Under the pieces are notes generated by a model. The model had not been told where the DNA came from, ran no database searches, and was given only the letters and a program-made list of their open reading frames with translations. From the NCBI GenBank assembly GCA_025352845.1, contig JANXSC010000423.1, forward strand, positions 1-30,284: 30,284 nucleotides of DNA, in the 5' to 3' direction. The position numbers and the translations under genes were made by a program. The stretch comes from Opitutaceae bacterium. GTDB taxonomy: Bacteria; Verrucomicrobiota; Verrucomicrobiia; Opitutales; Opitutaceae. Below are positions 15,274 through 23,465 of this stretch, one piece after another. Position 1 is the stretch's first letter; every line of letters begins with the position of its first letter.

Positions 15274-15652
15274 GAGCGATTCACATGAAGCGCGTGCCTG
15301 TCCACCCAAACTTTCGTTTTTACCCAGAAAAATCCGCCATCCGTCTGCAAATAGAAATTTCTCTTTCCCGGACCCAACCGATCCGCTCCCCCGCAGCATC
15401 CACATGTTCCGGACAAAGCTTTGCCCCTTCGAGCCCGTGACACCGGGACCAGCCGCGCCTCAGCGCCCGCCATCACGCGACACCGCCCGCGCTTCGCGCC
15501 GCACCACCCACCGCCAGAGCAACACGAACCCCGCTCTGATCGGCCTGACTATCGACAGGCATCCGCAGCTCACCATGAGTATGGGCAACATGGAGTGTTT
15601 CCCCATTGTTCCGCCCGTCCTAGCTTCCGGTCTTTTTCGAGATCGAACTCTC
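15274..15652. other. Divergent intergenic region
   Basis: About 380 bases lie between the start of the small membrane protein (minus) and the proposed start of the Gfo/Idh/MocA gene (plus). The plus-strand frame is open throughout, but its residues are Pro/Arg/Thr-rich and unlike the family N-terminus. Three ATGs at 15575, 15581 and 15590 are alternative starts that would add about 20-26 residues. No promoter or hairpin stands out. Confidence 0.4.
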
Positions 15653-16663
15653 GTGCGCTGGGGCATCATCGGTTGCGGCGATGTGACCGAAGTTAAAAGC
15701 GGGCCGGGATTTCAGCTCGCGAACGGCTCCGCGCTCGTCGCCGTGATGCGCCGCGATGCCACCCGCGCCGCCGACTACGCCAAACGTCACGGCGTGCCGC
15801 GTTGGTATGACAGCGCCGACGCGCTGATCGCCGATCCGGAGGTGGATGCAGTTTACATCGCGACACCGCCCGACGCTCATCTCGCCTGCGCCCTCAAGGT
15901 CGCGGCCGCCGGCAAACCCGCCTACGTCGAAAAACCCATGGCACGCCACACCGCCGAGTGCGACGCGATGGTGCGCGCCTTTGCCGCGGCGCGCCTGCCG
16001 CTCTTCGTCGCCTACTATCGGCGCCGGTTGCCGCGCTTCCTATTGGTGAAGGAACTGCTCGAGCAAGCCGCTATCGGCCGCGTGACGGGCGTGCGGTATC
16101 TGCAAGTGGAGCCGTTTCACCGAAAGGACGCTGGCTGGCGCATCGACGCCACGGTGGCGGGTGGCGGGCATTTTCTCGATGTCGGTTCGCACACACTCGA
16201 CCTGATGGATTTCTTTTTCGGCCCGCTGCGCGATGTGGCCGGGACCGCCGCCAATTTCGCCTCGGACTACACACCGGAGGATACCGTCGCGATGTCGTTC
16301 CGCACGGAGGAGGGCATCCCTGGTGCGGCCACATGGAATTTTGCCGCGGGCGTGCATCGCGATAATTTCTGCATCACCGGCACCGAGGGACAAATCGAGT
16401 TTCCCGTTTTCGACGCGGGCCCGGTGGCGATCGAGACCGCCGCCGGTATTCGCACTCTCGCCTGCGAACATCCGCCGCACGTCGCCCAACCGCTCATCCA
16501 AACGATCGTCGACGACTTGCTCGGGCGCGGAGTCTGCCCGAGCACCGGCGAAACCGCCCGGCGCACGAGCCGCGTCATGGACGACGTGCTGCACGACTAC
16601 TACGGCGGACGGGAGGACGCGTTCTGGACGCGGCCGGAAACCTGGCCCGGCCGGAGGAAATAA
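15653..16663 (+). CDS. Gfo/Idh/MocA family NAD(P)-dependent oxidoreductase
   Basis: The GTG at 15653 is preferred because it yields the classic family N-terminus VRWGIIGCGDVTEVKSGPG, with the dinucleotide-binding GxGxxx; ATGs at 15575-15590 would add residues without family resemblance. The 336-residue product has DAVYIATPPDAHL, then the catalytic-region motif AYVEKPMARH (Glu-Lys-Pro), and in the C-terminal alpha/beta domain GGHFLDVGSHTLDLMDFFFG, including the conserved H-D/H-x-x-D positions. Such enzymes oxidise or reduce hydroxyl groups of sugars, inositols or sugar derivatives using NAD(P). Its direction matches the following glycan polymerase gene, 89 bases away, but they need not share a job. 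The substrate is unknown. Confidence 0.88.
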   Translation: MRWGIIGCGDVTEVKSGPGFQLANGSALVAVMRRDATRAADYAKRHGVPRWYDSADALIADPEVDAVYIATPPDAHLACALKVAAAGKPAYVEKPMARHTAECDAMVRAFAAARLPLFVAYYRRRLPRFLLVKELLEQAAIGRVTGVRYLQVEPFHRKDAGWRIDATVAGGGHFLDVGSHTLDLMDFFFGPLRDVAGTAANFASDYTPEDTVAMSFRTEEGIPGAATWNFAAGVHRDNFCITGTEGQIEFPVFDAGPVAIETAAGIRTLACEHPPHVAQPLIQTIVDDLLGRGVCPSTGETARRTSRVMDDVLHDYYGGREDAFWTRPETWPGRRK

Positions 16664-16752
16664 ACCCACGCGCCGGCGGCCGCCTTGACCATTCACGCGC
16701 ATCGCTGAGGGAAACGCTTGAGGCACCAGGGTGATTCCACAGCGTCGCGCCA

Positions 16753-18264
16753 GTGCCCCCGCGACCTGACGACCAAGCCGACGAGCCAGCGCCCGACTAC
16801 TCGGCGCGGCAGCGCCCGCTGGCGGAATTCCGCGCGCAACCGCGCCGGGTGAAAACACACCCCGCCGAACGGGCCGTGCTGGCGATTGTCGCGATCCATC
16901 TCGTGTTTCTTCCGTGGGCGCTCGGCACCATGCGGCCGTGGGCGCAATTCATCAGCGCCGCACTGGCGCTGGTCGGCATCGCGCTCGCGCTGTTGCCGCG
17001 CGACTACACTGGCGAGCACACCGCGACAGAACCTTTTCGCCTCCAGCCCTGGCCCAAGCTGATCCGATTTCCCATTTTTTGGATCGGACTCGCGCTGCTC
17101 GCCTATGTGGCGGCGCAGGGCTTGAATCCCGCGTGGGCCTATCGCACCGACGGGAAAAACTGGTGGATGGCGGCGATTCCGCATTGCGCGTGCCTGCCCA
17201 CGGGGGTGAGTGCGCCGTTCGAGAACTGGAACCCGTGGCGCCTGCTGCTTATCTACGCCTCCGCGTGGCTCACGGTCTGCACGATCTGGATCGCGTTCAC
17301 GCGGCGGCGCACGCTCCGCCATCTGCTGATCATCGTGGCGCTCAACGGCACGTTGCTCGCGCTGTTCGGCGTGTTGCAACAGAAGCTCGGCAACGGAAAA
17401 ATTTTCTCGGTCGTCATCTCGCCGAGCCTCTGGTCGTTCTCCAGCTTCATCTACAAAAATCACGCAGGGGCCTACCTGATCCTCACGCTGGCGGTCGCCG
17501 GTGGCCTCGCGGGTTGGTATCACGTGCGCGGGATGCGCCGGCTCGAAAAATCCGATCCTAGCGTGGTGTTTTTGTTCTGCGCGATCTGCATCGCGGCGGG
17601 CGTCATCGCGAGTCTCGCCCGGGGCGCGACGGTGGCAATGGTGGGCCTTGTCTTCAGCGGGGCCGCGGCCTTTGCCTTTCAACAATGGCGCGCGCCGCGC
17701 GCCGCGCGCCGGCCCATTGTCACGGCGGCCATGCTCCTCGTCTTCGGGGCCTTTCTGGCCGCCGGCGTTTTTGCCCTCCGCTTCGACAACGCGCTCAGTC
17801 GTCTGCTCAGGGGTCTCACGCAGCAGGACACCGCGCTCCACTCGCGCCAACTCGCCACCACGGCGGCGTTGGAAATGCTCAACGATCATTGGGTGCGGGG
17901 CGTGGGCGCGGGGAGTTTCCGTTTTCTCTTCACGGTTTATCAGGCGCGGCATCTGGACCTCCTCGTGTCCAACGGCGAGCAGCGCTACTGGGAACACGCC
18001 CACAACGATCTCGTGCAATTTCCCATCGAACTGGGGGCCGTCGGCACGGGCCTGCTCCTCCTCGCCGGCGGCTATTGGACCCGGCGGCTGTGGCACGATC
18101 GCTTCTGGCGCAACCCGGTCAGCCTAGCCGCCATCGCGGGCGTCCTGCTGACTCTGACCGGTGCGTGGTGGGATTTTCCGTTTCAATGTCCCGCGATCCT
18201 CATCACGTGGTGCGTGCTCTGGGCCGCCGCCGCGCTGTGGGCGCGCTTCGGGGAAAAAACCTAA
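16753..18264 (+). CDS. O-antigen ligase / polymerase family membrane protein (Wzy_C type)
   Basis: The frame opens after an in-frame TGA at 16732, so the GTG at 16753 is the first start; a GTG at 16850 is an alternative that removes a Pro/Arg-rich leader. The 503-residue product has about ten hydrophobic spans and a periplasmic loop region. Typical O-antigen ligase/polymerase features are the RGATVAMVGLVFSG block, the HWVRGVGAGSFRFLF segment and the late motif YWEHAHNDLVQFPIELGAVG, matching the H-x-H-N-D pattern of the family. It would join lipid-linked glycan units to each other or to an acceptor on the periplasmic side of the inner membrane. It converges on the twelve-gene glycan operon with an 18-base gap, so it most likely serves the same glycan. 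Confidence 0.85.
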   Translation: MPPRPDDQADEPAPDYSARQRPLAEFRAQPRRVKTHPAERAVLAIVAIHLVFLPWALGTMRPWAQFISAALALVGIALALLPRDYTGEHTATEPFRLQPWPKLIRFPIFWIGLALLAYVAAQGLNPAWAYRTDGKNWWMAAIPHCACLPTGVSAPFENWNPWRLLLIYASAWLTVCTIWIAFTRRRTLRHLLIIVALNGTLLALFGVLQQKLGNGKIFSVVISPSLWSFSSFIYKNHAGAYLILTLAVAGGLAGWYHVRGMRRLEKSDPSVVFLFCAICIAAGVIASLARGATVAMVGLVFSGAAAFAFQQWRAPRAARRPIVTAAMLLVFGAFLAAGVFALRFDNALSRLLRGLTQQDTALHSRQLATTAALEMLNDHWVRGVGAGSFRFLFTVYQARHLDLLVSNGEQRYWEHAHNDLVQFPIELGAVGTGLLLLAGGYWTRRLWHDRFWRNPVSLAAIAGVLLTLTGAWWDFPFQCPAILITWCVLWAAAALWARFGEKT

Positions 18265-18282
18265 CGCGACCACAGCGCTCCC

Positions 18283-20202
18283 TCATTCGAGGAAGGGCGT
18301 GTATTCCGGCACGAGCCGCTTCAGGATCGCTTTGAGCTGGTTGGCATCCAGCTCGTAGAGCCGCCGCTCCAGTTCGCGGATGTCCGACTCGCTGAACATC
18401 GCATTGCTCGTGAAGCGCATCACGCGCGGGTGGTTCGTCGGCGCGTGGCTTTCGGTCCGGTGCCGCAGCTCCTCGAAAAGTTTTTCGCCGGGCTTGAGGC
18501 CGGTGAACTTGATCTCGATGTCGTGGCCGAGCCGCAGGCCGCTCAACTCGATCATCTGACGCGCGAGGTCCACGATCTTCACCGGCTGGCCCATATCGAG
18601 GACGAAGATTTCCCCGCCATTCCCGAGCACGAAGCTCTGCAGCACGAGGCCGACCGCCTCGGGGATCGTCATGAAATAACGCGTCACGTCCGGGTGCGTG
18701 ACCGTCACGGGCCCGCCCGCGGCGATTTGTTTTCGGAAAATCGGCACGACGCTGCCCGAGGAGCCGAGCACATTGCCAAAGCGCACCGCCATGAATTTTG
18801 TCTTCGCCGGTTTCCAACCGTCGGTGGTCATCTTACCCTCTTTGGTCACGGGCTCGGTCGAAGCCGCCATCGCCATAAGCTGAATTTCCGCGAGCCGCTT
18901 CGTCGCCCCCATCACGCTTGTCGGATTGATCGCCTTGTCGGTCGAGATGAGCACGAAGGCATCCACGCCGTGCGCCGCCGCGATGCCCGCGAGCTGTCGC
19001 GTGCCGAGCACGTTGTTGCGGATCGCCTCGGCGGGCTGGCGCTCCATCAGATAAACGTGTTTGTGCGCTGCCGCGTGGAACACGACCTCCGGGCGGTAGC
19101 GGCCAAAAATAAACTCCATCCGTTCGCGGTCGAGGATGTCGCCCACCAGCGCGACCATCACGCCGCCGAAGCCCAGCTCGTTCAGCTCCTGCTCGGCGAC
19201 GAACAGCGCGGCCTCGCTCTGCTCGACGAGCAGCAGCCGCTTCGGATGCAACGCGCCCATTTGCCGGCACAGTTCGCTGCCGATGCTGCCGCCCGCCCCC
19301 GTCACCATGATGCAGCGCCCCTCGATCCGCTGCCGGATGCCGGCCGCATCGAGATTCACCGCCTCGCGGCCCAACAGATCCTCGACCTCCACGGGCCGGA
19401 TACGCGTCGCCTTCACGCGTCCGGAGGCGAGTTCCTCCAGCGACGGCAGCGTTTCCACCTTCATGCCGCGCTGCGCAAAGAGCGTGACGATCTCGCGCAC
19501 GCGCTTGGCCGGGGCCGAGGGCATCGCGATGATCGCCTTCGAAAAGGCGACCCCGTGCCGCGCATCGTCGATCGCCTCCGGGCGGCCGATCACCGGGAGG
19601 CCATGCACCCGCTTGCCGTGTTTCTCCGGATCATCGTCGAAAAACACCACCGGGCGGAACCCCCGCGAAGGCGCGTTGATAAATTCCTTCGCGAGTGACG
19701 CACCCGCATCGCCCGCGCCGATGATCGCGATGCGCTGCTCGGGGGCGCCGGTGATCGCGCGTTTCGCGCCGCTGAGCCGTTCGCGATACAGCCGCGTGCC
19801 GATGCGCCCGAGACACAGCGCGCCGAGGCAGAGCATAAAATCCGTCAGCACCACGCCGCGCGGCGGCGAGACATCGATCAAGCCGATGAAACGGATGAAG
19901 AGCAGCGCGGCGCTGGCGGCGAGCATCGCCCAGATCAGCCGCAGCAGATCCGGAATGCTAAAGTAGGTCATCATACTCCCGAGCTGGCGCGTGAGAACGA
20001 GCGCCACGAGCTTCACGCCCACGACCAAAGTGAGCAGGCGCAGGCGCTCCTGCTGGTAGGAATCGGGGACGATGAACTCGAAGCGGATTTCGTAGGCCAG
20101 GTAAAAGCTCGCCGCGATCACCGCCGCGTAGAGCAGCGCGAGAATCACCGTGCGGCGGTTCTGCGACCAGTCGACCAGGGGATTGTGAGCGGCCGGAATC
20201 AT
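18283..20202 (-). CDS. UDP-sugar 4,6-dehydratase (CapD/PglF/WbpM type)
   Basis: The 639-residue protein has about four N-terminal membrane helices (roughly 18-40, 55-75, 85-108, 118-135), a first nucleotide-binding domain (IAIIGAGDAGASL, about 158-170) and a C-terminal SDR domain. In the latter, TGAGGSIGSE (301-310) binds NAD(P) and SVMGATK (429-435) supplies the Ser-Met-Lys triad that replaces the usual Tyr in PglF/FlaA1/WbpM enzymes. The expected reaction is conversion of UDP-GlcNAc to the UDP-4-keto-6-deoxy sugar. About 18 residues (around 449-468, STEPVTKEGKMTTDGWKPAK) are inserted before KFMAVRFGNVLGSSGSVVP compared with the usual layout. It is the last gene of the operon; its ATG shares one base with the stop of the preceding sugar transferase. 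Confidence 0.93.
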   Translation of the reverse strand: MIPAAHNPLVDWSQNRRTVILALLYAAVIAASFYLAYEIRFEFIVPDSYQQERLRLLTLVVGVKLVALVLTRQLGSMMTYFSIPDLLRLIWAMLAASAALLFIRFIGLIDVSPPRGVVLTDFMLCLGALCLGRIGTRLYRERLSGAKRAITGAPEQRIAIIGAGDAGASLAKEFINAPSRGFRPVVFFDDDPEKHGKRVHGLPVIGRPEAIDDARHGVAFSKAIIAMPSAPAKRVREIVTLFAQRGMKVETLPSLEELASGRVKATRIRPVEVEDLLGREAVNLDAAGIRQRIEGRCIMVTGAGGSIGSELCRQMGALHPKRLLLVEQSEAALFVAEQELNELGFGGVMVALVGDILDRERMEFIFGRYRPEVVFHAAAHKHVYLMERQPAEAIRNNVLGTRQLAGIAAAHGVDAFVLISTDKAINPTSVMGATKRLAEIQLMAMAASTEPVTKEGKMTTDGWKPAKTKFMAVRFGNVLGSSGSVVPIFRKQIAAGGPVTVTHPDVTRYFMTIPEAVGLVLQSFVLGNGGEIFVLDMGQPVKIVDLARQMIELSGLRLGHDIEIKFTGLKPGEKLFEELRHRTESHAPTNHPRVMRFTSNAMFSESDIRELERRLYELDANQLKAILKRLVPEYTPFLE

Positions 20203-20816
20203 CAGTGCGAAGGCTGACGGGGTGGCACCCCGGGGTTGAACTCCGGCATTGTCGCCTCGCCCTCGGCGTTCACGCCGTCGCGCGTGAGCACGGCTTTGAT
20301 CGTGAGAACCATGATTTTCAAATCACGCCAGAATCCGTGCGTTTCCACGTAGCGCACATCCCACTCGAATTTTTCCTCCCACGTGAGCCCGTTGCGGCCC
20401 ATCACCTGCGCGAGGCCGGTCAGCCCGGGCCGCACCTCATGCCGCAGCGCCTGGCGCGGCGAATACCGCGCCAGATATTGCACGAGCAGCGGGCGCGGCC
20501 CGACGAGACTCATGTCGCCGCGCAACACGTTCCAGAGTTCCGGCAGCTCATCGAGCGACGTCGATCGCAGCCAGCGGCCGAACGACGTGAGCCGCTGCGC
20601 ATCGGTCAACGGCTGCCCGCCCGCATCGATCGCCTCCCGCATGGAACGAAACTTCACCAATTCAAAAATCTGCGCGCCGAGTCCCGGCCGCGGTTGGTGG
20701 AAAAAAACGGGCGAGCCCAACCTGATGCGCACGAGCAGCGCCACGATTCCCAGCAAGGGAACCCACAGTGGCGCGGTGACAATCACCGCGATGAGGTCGA
20801 ACGAACGTTTCAGCAT
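20202..20816 (-). CDS. Phosphoglycosyl transferase, PglC-type (bacterial sugar transferase)
   Basis: The ATG complementary to 20814-20816 gives 204 residues starting MLKRSFDLIAVIV, the normal start of minimal monotopic phosphoglycosyl transferases; ATG 20831 and GTG 20837 add a few residues. A re-entrant membrane helix (about 5-30) is followed by SPVFFHQPRPG, ELVKFRSM, SLDELPELWNVLRGDMSLVGPRPL (Asp89-Glu90 catalytic) and RPGLTGLAQVMGRNGLTW. The size equals PglC rather than the longer WcaJ/WbaP type. It would move a UDP-linked (amino) sugar phosphate to undecaprenyl phosphate. It sits between the aminotransferase and the dehydratase, the order expected for a bacillosamine-like pathway. About 90 bases separate it from the aminotransferase, one of the larger gaps in the operon. 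Confidence 0.92.
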   Translation of the reverse strand: MLKRSFDLIAVIVTAPLWVPLLGIVALLVRIRLGSPVFFHQPRPGLGAQIFELVKFRSMREAIDAGGQPLTDAQRLTSFGRWLRSTSLDELPELWNVLRGDMSLVGPRPLLVQYLARYSPRQALRHEVRPGLTGLAQVMGRNGLTWEEKFEWDVRYVETHGFWRDLKIMVLTIKAVLTRDGVNAEGEATMPEFNPGVPPRQPSH

Positions 20817-20906
20817 CGCGCGTCCTGCCATTTGCACGGGTGGCGGTCGGCCGTGGCGAGCAATCCTTAAGTAATCGCCGCAGCGCGGCGGGAAAATCCC
20901 CGATTT

Positions 20907-22049
20907 TTACCTCCGCTTCGCAACGGCCTTCACCGCCACGACCACCCGCTCCAGATCCATCGGTTGCAGGTTGGAACCGGACGGCAGACAGAGCCCGCGC
21001 TCGAAGAGCCGCTCCGCCACACCGCCCCCGTAAGTTTCGCAACCGGCAAAGACCGGCTGCAAGTGCATCGGCTTCCAAACGGGCCGGGCCTCGATGTTCT
21101 CCGCTTCCAGCGCCAGCCGCACCACCTCCCGATCCGCCCCAAACGCGATCGGGTCGATTTGGAGGCAGGTCAGCCAGCGCGTGCTGCGGCCCCACGGCGC
21201 CTCGGGCATGAACGTGATCCCCGGCACGTCGGCGAAGGCCCGGCGATATACTTCGCAATTCGCCCGCCGCGCCCGCACGCGTTCGTCGAGCACGCGCAAC
21301 TGCCCGCGGCCGATCGCCGCGAGGACGTTGCTCATGCGGTAATTGAAACCGAGTTCCGAGTGCTGGTAGTGCGGCGCGGGATCGCGCGCCTGCGTCGCCC
21401 AATAACGCGCCTTCTCGATCAGCTGCGCGTTGTTCGAGACGAGCATGCCACCACCGGAGGTCGTGATGATTTTGTTGCCGTTGAAGGAGTGCACGCCGCA
21501 CAGCCCAAACGATCCCGGGGCCCTGCCGCCATAGGTTGCGCCGAGCGCCTCGGCCGCATCCTCGATCAAAGGGATGCCGTGGCGCGCACACGTCGCCGCG
21601 ATCGGCGCGATGTCGGCGCTCTGCCCGTAGATGTGCACAAGGATGACCGCCTTCGGCCGCCGTCCGCGCTTGATCCGATCCTCGACGGCTTCGGCGAGGA
21701 GCGCGGGCGCCATGTTCCACGACTGCTCCTCGCAATCGACGAACACGGGCCTCGCCCGCTCGTAGAGCACGGGATTGATCGTCGCCGAAAACGTCAGCGT
21801 CGGACAAATCACCTCGTCGCCGGGCTGCAGGTTCAGCCAGCGCATCGCGAGGTGCAGCGCCGCCGTGCCCGAGGAAAGCGCCGCCGCGTAGGCCGTGCCC
21901 ACGCGCGCGGCGAACTCCTGCTCGAACGCATCGACGTGCGGCCCAAGCGGCGCGATCCAGTTCGACGCGAAGGCTTCGGTCACGAGCCGCAATTCGTCGC
22001 CTCCCATGTGCGGCGAAGACAGGTAAACGCGGGGTTTGGTGTTGGGCAT
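20907..22049 (-). CDS. DegT/DnrJ/EryC1/StrS aminotransferase (PglE-like)
   Basis: The ATG complementary to 22047-22049 starts a 380-residue PLP enzyme; a TTG five codons upstream is possible. It opens with RVYLSSPHMGGDELRLVTEAFASNWIAPLGP, the usual start of UDP-4-keto-6-deoxy-sugar aminotransferases such as PglE and WecE. Landmarks are LSSGTAALHLA (58-68), PTLTFSAT, IEDAAEALGA with Asp164, and FNGNKIITTSGGGML with PLP Lys193; the last block is typical of the PglE/pyridoxal-sugar group. It would convert the 4-keto sugar made by the dehydratase into a 4-amino sugar using glutamate as the amino donor. Its position next to PglC- and PglF-type genes supports this. Substrate stereochemistry cannot be read from sequence. 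Confidence 0.93.
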   Translation of the reverse strand: MPNTKPRVYLSSPHMGGDELRLVTEAFASNWIAPLGPHVDAFEQEFAARVGTAYAAALSSGTAALHLAMRWLNLQPGDEVICPTLTFSATINPVLYERARPVFVDCEEQSWNMAPALLAEAVEDRIKRGRRPKAVILVHIYGQSADIAPIAATCARHGIPLIEDAAEALGATYGGRAPGSFGLCGVHSFNGNKIITTSGGGMLVSNNAQLIEKARYWATQARDPAPHYQHSELGFNYRMSNVLAAIGRGQLRVLDERVRARRANCEVYRRAFADVPGITFMPEAPWGRSTRWLTCLQIDPIAFGADREVVRLALEAENIEARPVWKPMHLQPVFAGCETYGGGVAERLFERGLCLPSGSNLQPMDLERVVVAVKAVAKRR

Positions 22050-22088
22050 GGGGATTCGGAACAAAAATTTTCGGGCGCGCGAGGCGCG

Positions 22089-22808
22089 TTAGACTTCTCC
22101 GGGTGCCGCGAGGCCGAGTTTGGCGAGGGCCGTGAGCAATTCGTGCCAGCCGGCCTCTCCGGCAAGCCGCTCAAAAGGCACCGTGCTCGTCACGCGAATG
22201 AAATACTGCTCCTCACTGCCCGACAGCGCATACGAGACCGCATCGCGCCACCACCGCACGAGCCCGGGACTCGTGTTGAATCGCTCGCCGTAGTCGTAGA
22301 GCCGCGAGCCGACGAGATGCCAGAAGAGCACATGCTCCTGATGCTCGCTCACGCCCGGCGCGCGAAACAGCCGCCACTGCGCCGCCCGCAGTGCGGTGTT
22401 GCGCGTCGCGATCTTTTCCTGGCAACGACTCTCCAAACACGTCCAGCCATTTTCCGTCCAACAGCGGTCGGGCGTGTGCGAGGCGACTTTTTGCACCGGC
22501 ATCCGGCTCGGCGCCCAATACGCGACATAAACTCCCACCGTCACTCCGTTGCGGCGATAGAGGCGGTAAACATAGTCGTCGTAGTTCAGCGTGCGCTCGA
22601 CCACGCTGCGCACGCTCTCGTTCGGCCCGAGCGGCTCGTCTCGCACCGTCCAGCCCGCGAGGCTCGCGGGGATGCGCCGCTTCAAGTCCACCGGCTGACT
22701 CGGCCGCGCGCGATCGCCGTCGCTCATGTCGCGCAACCGCACGAACTGGAGTGCGCCGCCCGCGATTAGCACCGCCGATGCCACGATTAGGACCAGCCGC
22801 GATTTCAT
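22089..22808 (-). CDS. Exosortase-associated EpsI family protein
   Basis: The ATG complementary to 22806-22808 gives a 239-residue protein with one N-terminal membrane anchor (MKSRLVLIVASAVLIAGGAL) and a periplasmic domain. The domain carries the EpsI hallmarks: a GW segment near 52, VYVAYWAPS (about 93-101) and the HTPDRCWTENGW block (111-122), with conserved His, Pro and Cys. EpsI proteins are encoded with exosortases and exopolysaccharide genes and are thought to act in the same surface-sorting process, though their biochemical role is unresolved. Here the gene is inside the glycan operon, 13 bases after the acyltransferase stop and 39 bases before the aminotransferase start. No exosortase or PEP-CTERM protein is in the window. 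Confidence 0.88.
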   Translation of the reverse strand: MKSRLVLIVASAVLIAGGALQFVRLRDMSDGDRARPSQPVDLKRRIPASLAGWTVRDEPLGPNESVRSVVERTLNYDDYVYRLYRRNGVTVGVYVAYWAPSRMPVQKVASHTPDRCWTENGWTCLESRCQEKIATRNTALRAAQWRLFRAPGVSEHQEHVLFWHLVGSRLYDYGERFNTSPGLVRWWRDAVSYALSGSEEQYFIRVTSTVPFERLAGEAGWHELLTALAKLGLAAPGEV

Positions 22809-22821
22809 CAGGCGGGAAAGT

Positions 22822-23463
22822 TCATTCGATGCGCCGCGCCGGCACGCCAAACATTTTCGCCTTCGGCTCCACATCGCGGAAAATTACCGTGCCCGTCCCG
22901 AGATACGCCTCATCCCCCACCCGCACGCCCGGCGCGATCGCCACGTGGCTGCCAAACCAAACCTCGCGCCCGACGATCACGCCGCCGGTGAGATCGCAGT
23001 GGCAGTTGATCTGGGTCCAGTCGCCGACCTCCGCATCGTGATCGACGGTGGAGTTGAGGTTCACCACCACGCCACGGCCGAGCCGGTTGTTCGCGGAGAC
23101 GACGGCGTTCGGGCAGAGAATCACGCCGTCGGCCAATTCCACCTCGTGCCCGAGCACCACCGAGCGATGAATCACGCGCGCAAATTTCCCGCCGCGCGCC
23201 AGAATGAGTTCGGAAATTTTTCGTTTCACCGCCGGCACCCCGAGCGCGCAGATGAACACCTCGTCCACCGCCGGCTGGTGATCGGCGATTTTGCCGAGGA
23301 GTTTTCCCGGCGAAGGGCGCTTGGCCAGCGCGTCGAGGTTGTCGTCGATGAAGCCCTTGATCTCCCAGTCACGGCCCATCTGCACCGATTGCTCGGCCCA
23401 GGCGAACACCTCGCGCCCGAAGCCGCCGGCACCAATGATGACGAGTTTTGGCAATGCGCCCAT
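22822..23463 (-). CDS. NeuD/PglD-family sugar O- or N-acyltransferase (left-handed beta-helix)
   Basis: The ATG complementary to 23461-23463 gives a 213-residue protein. Residues 1-95 form the NeuD/PglD N-terminal Rossmann-like domain (KLVIIGAGGFGREVFAWAE, GFIDDN). From about 100 on there are hexapeptide repeats of a left-handed beta-helix (VELADGVILCPNAVVSAN, RVGDEAYLGTGTVI). The catalytic His is probably His142 in STVDHDAEVGD. PglD N-acetylates the UDP-4-amino sugar with acetyl-CoA; this protein fits that step. Its beta-helix departs from the standard pattern at QINCHCDLTGG (151-161), near where the acyl donor lies in the family. It follows the SDR gene by 2 bases, which suggests the donor acyl group comes from that gene set. 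Confidence 0.9.
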   Translation of the reverse strand: MGALPKLVIIGAGGFGREVFAWAEQSVQMGRDWEIKGFIDDNLDALAKRPSPGKLLGKIADHQPAVDEVFICALGVPAVKRKISELILARGGKFARVIHRSVVLGHEVELADGVILCPNAVVSANNRLGRGVVVNLNSTVDHDAEVGDWTQINCHCDLTGGVIVGREVWFGSHVAIAPGVRVGDEAYLGTGTVIFRDVEPKAKMFGVPARRIE

Positions 23464-23465
23464 GG

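Noticed and set aside
16693..18096. 467-codon minus-strand open frame opposite the O-antigen ligase gene
   Set aside because: Charged low-complexity product, whereas the plus strand encodes about ten membrane helices and an H-x-H-N-D motif.
18430..19698. Long plus-strand open frame opposite the dehydratase gene
   Set aside because: His/Arg-rich shadow of a gene with complete nucleotide-binding and SMK motifs.
20964..22769. 601-codon plus-strand open frame opposite the aminotransferase and EpsI genes
   Set aside because: Spans two good minus-strand genes and their gap, with no recognisable domain.
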